Assembly: GCF_000003605.2 (NCBI RefSeq)
Contig: NW_003149267.1
Span: 430,701 to 442,309 of the forward strand
Source of the DNA: Saccoglossus kowalevskii
Taxonomy: Eukaryota > Hemichordata > Enteropneusta > Harrimaniidae
Direction of reading: 5' to 3'
Length of the DNA stretch: 11,609 nucleotides
A model generated the notes under the pieces. It searched no databases. It was not told where the DNA came from and was given only the letters and a program-made list of their open reading frames with translations. Within the stretch, counting starts at the first letter, position 1; each line of letters starts with the position of its first letter. The position numbers were made by a program, and so were the translations under genes. This document shows, one piece after another, positions 8,232 to 11,609 of the stretch.

Positions 8232-8275
8232 AACTGCACAACAACCTACCTCTGTTGGTAAATTGATTAAACCTG
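8232..8275 (+). other. Possible small plus-strand exon (speculative)
   Basis: A strong acceptor context (T-rich tract, then TTACTTTTTCAG) and a GTAAGT donor enclose 44 bases. In the frame with one leading base it reads TAQQPTSVGKLIKP with no stop. I do not recognise the peptide. No partner exon was found, and the strand is opposite to ELOVL. It could well be chance. Confidence 0.15.
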
Positions 8276-8448
8276 GTAAGTTTGTGTGCCAACATTTTTA
8301 GCAAAAAATATAAACATGCCTCATCGCCAAATTTTAAGAAAATTTGAATCAAAACATTTTTTATTTTTCACATGGCCTTACTTTCGTCATGTTTGAATTT
8401 AAAACCAAGAATCTATATTTTTTAGTATTTGTAACAAATTGGCTGACA

Positions 8449-8631
8449 GATTGGCTGACAGGTGCTGGTTATTATTCATGGCCCATGCAGATTGGCTGAC
8501 AGGTGCTGGTTATTATTCATGGCCCATGCAGATTGGCTGACAGGTGCTGGTTATTATTCATGGACCATGCAGATTGGCTGACAGGTGCTGCTTATTATTC
8601 ATGGCCCATGCAGATTGGCTGACAGGTGCTG
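8449..8631. repeat. 41-bp tandem repeat, about 4.5 copies
   Basis: Units start at 8449, 8490, 8531, 8572 and a partial at 8613, each beginning GATTGGCTGACAGGTGCTG. Full units continue TTATTATTCATGG and CCATGCA. There are only two or three substitutions across the array. The preceding bases (8438-8448) hold a truncated extra ATTGGCTGACA. Open frames across it shift each unit, since 41 is not a multiple of three. Confidence 0.95.
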
Positions 8632-9439
8632 TTCAATTCAAAACTTATATAATTGTACTCTTCTTCAAAAGTATAAGCCAGATTTCATTGAAAATGGCGG
8701 TAAATTACCCCATCAATCGACATGTGTGTGCTGCATGCAAGGTGTGAACTCATCTCAGTTGAAACTGGGTCAATATATTTGCACACAGTTCCTCTGTGAT
8801 TTGCAGTACAAGGTTTGAAATCTGTCCATGCCCATCCCTAAACTAGGATCAATGAATAACTAACTGAACAATATAAAGTGTAGTGTAAAGTTTACAGAGC
8901 GATGTTCGGAATGGAACACTTATCTTTTGACAAACAAGCATGAATGCAATTAACATGAGGTCAAATGTCAAGTTTGACATTGTCAGAAAAACATGTTAGT
9001 ATCTATGTGTTATTCTAATTTTTATTATTATGAAAATTTGATTTAATTCATACCAAAAATCATGAAATATCACCATGTATTCAGATTACATGTGTGATTG
9101 ATACAATTTAAAGTGCATTGCACGGACTTTGAGGTAACCATGGTAATAATGAGAACAAAGCAGTACAAAGTATCATACATGCAGACACCACTTGTCACTC
9201 ATCATCGTCTTCATCTGTGTGAACAGGTGACGCCAGCAATATTTGTTAACAGGCGAGTAATAGTTGGAGGTCCAACAAGTTAGCAATTATTAAACTAATC
9301 AGTCTGTATACTGATATACCGGTACATGTATACATATATACATTGCTTGTAAATTATTTTTTATTTTTAAAAAGTTTTTTTTTTCTTGAATATCAAATGT
9401 GATATGTCACAGTTTAATTAAAAAAAAAAAATGAACAAG
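8632..9439. other. AT-rich noncoding stretch
   Basis: No supportable gene or structured RNA. Short open frames (such as 9098-9283 plus) lack domain features. A TATA-like alternating run near 9320-9342 and long T- and A-runs at 9366-9383 and 9419-9431 border the repeat element that follows. Confidence 0.5.
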
Positions 9440-10586
9440 CAGCCTGTCGGCTGTGATAGCTCCGCTGTTAGCAATGCACATTTCAATTAAAGAACAGAAG
9501 ATATCATTAGAAAATGAACAATATGTATAGTGTCAAAGCAATCAGACGTGCGGTTTTCAATAGGAAGTCAAAAATATCACTTTTTACCAAAAATTACAAA
9601 AAATATTCACTAAAATTAGAGAATTAAAGATATCATCACTAAATGAACAAATCTGAGAAAAGGTCTACATGTAGTACCTATATATGTATCAAAGCAATTC
9701 GACTTGCGTTTTTCTACAAGAAGTCGAAAATATGACTTTTTACCAAAAATTACAAAAATATTCATCAAAATTAGAGAATTGAAGATATCATCACGAAATG
9801 AACAAATCTGAGAGAGGACCACATGTAGTATCTATATATGTAATATCAAAGCAATTGGACTAGCGATTTTTAACTAAAAGTCGAAAATATCACTTTTTAC
9901 TAAAAATGACAAAAATATTCACCAAAATTAGAGAATTGAAGATATCATTACAAAATGAACAAATCTGAAAGAGGTCCACATTTAGTACCTATAAATGTAA
10001 TATAAAAGCAATTAGACTTGTGGTTTTTACCAAGAAGTTGAAAATACCACTTTTTACCAAAAATTACAAAAATATTCACCAAAATTAGAAAATTAAAGAT
10101 ATCATTACAAAATGAACAAATCTGAGAGAGGTCCACATGTAGTACCTATAAATGTAATATTAAAGCAATCAGACTTGTGGTTTTTACCAAGAAGTTGAAA
10201 ATACCACTTTTTACCAAAAATTACAAAAATATTCACCAAAATTAGAGAATTGAAGATATCATTTCAAAATGATCAAATCTGCAAGAGGTCCGCATTTAGT
10301 ACCTATATATGTAATATCAAAGCAATCGGATTTGCGGTTTTTAACAAAAAGTCGAAAATATCACTTTTTACCAAAAATGACAAAAATATTCACCAAATAG
10401 AGAATTTGAGATTTTGGCATGAAATGAACAAATCTGAGAAAGAACCATCCAAGGTACTTGTATATCAAATTTGAAAACATTCTGATTTGCGGTTTCGAAG
10501 AAGAAGTTGAAATGGTAAAGTTGACGACAATGGACGACGACAACGGACGACGACAGACAATCAGTAATATGTCGACAACAGAGCTA
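9440..10586 (-). mobile_element. Pearl/HINE-like non-autonomous element with 157-bp core repeats
   Basis: Read on the minus strand, the element starts TAGCTCTGTTGTCGAC (10586-10571). It then has an imperfect GTC-rich microsatellite (10558-10523) and about 6.5 tandem units of 157 bp. It ends with an inverted copy of the start (TAGCTCCGCTGTTAGC on the plus strand, 9457-9472) and a short hairpin CAGCC-TGTC-GGCTG (9440-9453). Subterminal inverted repeats, core tandem repeats of about 150-160 bp, a microsatellite and a 3' hairpin are the layout described for Helentron-associated elements (HINE, including oyster pearl). There are no Rep/helicase coding sequences, so movement would depend on a partner element. 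Family assignment is inference from structure. Confidence 0.6.
9480..10504. repeat. 157-bp tandem repeat array (about 6.5 units)
   Basis: The anchor ACTTTTTACC recurs at 9579, 9735, 9892, 10049, 10206 and 10363, giving spacings of 156, 157, 157, 157 and 157. Units are AT-rich with conserved blocks AAATTACAAAAATATTCACC, GAAGATATCAT and AAATGAACAAATCTGAGA. The right-most unit, next to the microsatellite, is the most diverged. Open frames here (such as 9616-9822 and 9948-10136 minus) are repeat artefacts. Confidence 0.95.
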
Positions 10587-11106
10587 AAAAAAAATCACCA
10601 CAAAAGTCTATTACATCTTTAATTGACTGTGTACACCATACCGACTAATCCCTCAGTAAACAGCATGCATCTAATATTTTTTTTGTTTAACACTGACCAA
10701 ACAGGCGTTTTCCATTCCAAGGAAATGTAAACATGTATCTCACAGATAAATACTGGAGAAGACGTCACTAAAAAGTACCACAAAAAATTCATAACTGGTA
10801 ATATGCTGAGCAGAACAGTTATATCAATAGATAATTTTTCGTTCAGAGCGAGATCTTGTATAATGCATGAAAGGTGCAGGTCGCACGTCTGCCACAAAAA
10901 TCAAACAGTTTGATTTTGAACTTTTATAGTTCAGTGTCAAAATTACTGATTGAATATGGCATTGAGATACCCTTACTTCATCAAAATCGACCCTCATCAA
11001 ATGTGTACAATAAATTATTGAGTGTGGAAATACCCACAAAGTACTTCTGTGTTTGTTGAATCCCACAAGATGTTTTGACACCACCATGACCTTTGTTTGT
11101 CCTCTT
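10587..11106. other. Non-repetitive spacer between the two facing elements
   Basis: No gene recognised. The minus-strand open frames at 10619-10897 and 10824-11087 overlap each other in different frames and have no recognisable domain. No splice-supported ELOVL N-terminal exon was found here. Confidence 0.5.
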
Positions 11107-11609
11107 TAGCTCCGCTGTCGACTTTGTCGAGCGGAGCTTATCATATGAGTGATTGTCCGTCGTCGTCCATCGTCCGTGTCAATGTTTTACTTTTTCAACA
11201 TCTTCTTGAAAACTACAAGCCTGAATGCTTTGATACTTGGTGTATATGTACACCTTGGGTAGACCTCTCTCAGATTTGTTCATTTCATGATCATATCTTC
11301 AATTCTCTAATTTTGGTGAGTGTTTTTGTCATTTTTGGTAAAAAGTGATATTTTCGACTTCTTGTTAAAAACCGCAAGTCCGATTGCTTTGATACTACAT
11401 ATATAGGTACTACATGTGGACCTCTCTCAGATTTGTTCATTTCATGATGATATCTTCAATTCTCTAATTTTGGTGAATATTTTTGTAATTTTTGGTAAAA
11501 AGTGATATTTTCGACTTCTTGTTTAAAACCACAAGTCCGATTGCTTTGATATTACATATATAGGTACTACATGTGGACCTCTCTCAGATTTGTTCATTTT
11601 GTGATGATG
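11107..11609 (+). mobile_element. Second pearl/HINE-like copy, opposite orientation, cut by the window edge
   Basis: This copy starts TAGCTCCGCTGTCGAC, has the GTCCGTCGTCGTCC microsatellite-like tract (11156-11175) and then units homologous to the first element on the opposite strand. The anchor AGTGATATTTTCG recurs at 11344 and 11501, again 157 apart. The first unit carries a CTTGGGT variant near its middle, matching CTTGGAT in the first unit of the other copy. This indicates a conserved 5'-specific unit. The remainder lies beyond the window. Confidence 0.65.
11108..11138. repeat. Terminal palindrome of the second element
   Basis: AGCTCCGC and TCGAC pair with GTCGA and GCGGAGCT around a TTT loop, so 31 bases fold into one stem with a two-base bulge. 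The first element lacks the inner half of this hairpin, probably by deletion. Confidence 0.85.

Noticed and set aside
8544-8818. Two overlapping plus-strand open frames (67 and 77 residues)
   Set aside because: They are offset readings of the 41-bp tandem repeat followed by unrelated sequence.
9616-10543. Repeated hydrophobic minus-strand open frames
   Set aside because: They recur with the 157-bp repeat unit and are interrupted differently in each unit.
10619-11087. Minus-strand open frames as ELOVL 5' exons
   Set aside because: Translated residues show no ELOVL N-terminal features and no donor fits the phase of exon A.

Overview
This is an AT-rich, intron-rich and repeat-rich eukaryotic window with no prokaryotic features. 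It most likely comes from an invertebrate, and I infer a mollusc (probably a bivalve). The reasons are one split gene with canonical GT-AG introns, a dense set of small TA-flanked inverted-repeat elements, and a pearl/HINE-like element with 157-bp core repeats of the kind first described in oysters. Species assignment is inference.

The one gene I can reconstruct lies on the minus strand. It is the 3' part of an ELOVL very-long-chain fatty acid elongase, closest in motif to the ELOVL1/7 group. Five exons (6983-7063, 5855-5911, 5055-5160, 4232-4368, 3265-3489) join in frame to about 201 residues. They carry all four ELOVL signature motifs, the HxxHH catalytic box, the last membrane segment and a C-terminal KKVR ER-retrieval signal. 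The N-terminal exon or exons (about 80 residues in relatives) are not seen between 7064 and 11609 and probably lie beyond the right edge. The region right of 7063 would then be intron.

Layout from left to right. 1-300 looks like the 3' end of a plus-strand transcript with a poly(A) signal. 300-1800 is AT-rich and featureless apart from a possible minus-strand poly(A) site near 1050. 1812-2737 holds a 24-bp minisatellite (23 exact-length units plus one outlying unit), interrupted on its left by a perfect hairpin and a 273-bp inverted-repeat segment. 2985-3163 is a MITE. 3265-7063 is the ELOVL gene, with MITEs in its introns at 3877-4084, 4838-5028 and 6805-6932. 7064-9456 is noncoding, with an inverted repeat, a third member of the 3877 MITE group carrying a 12-bp expansion, and a 41-bp tandem repeat. 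9440-10586 is a pearl/HINE-like element. A second copy in opposite orientation starts at 11107 and runs off the window.

I found no convincing new biological system. The most useful results are the spliced ELOVL model, the structural case for two facing HINE/pearl-like elements, and the history of the interrupted minisatellite. Most long open frames are by-products of repeat units whose length is a multiple of three.
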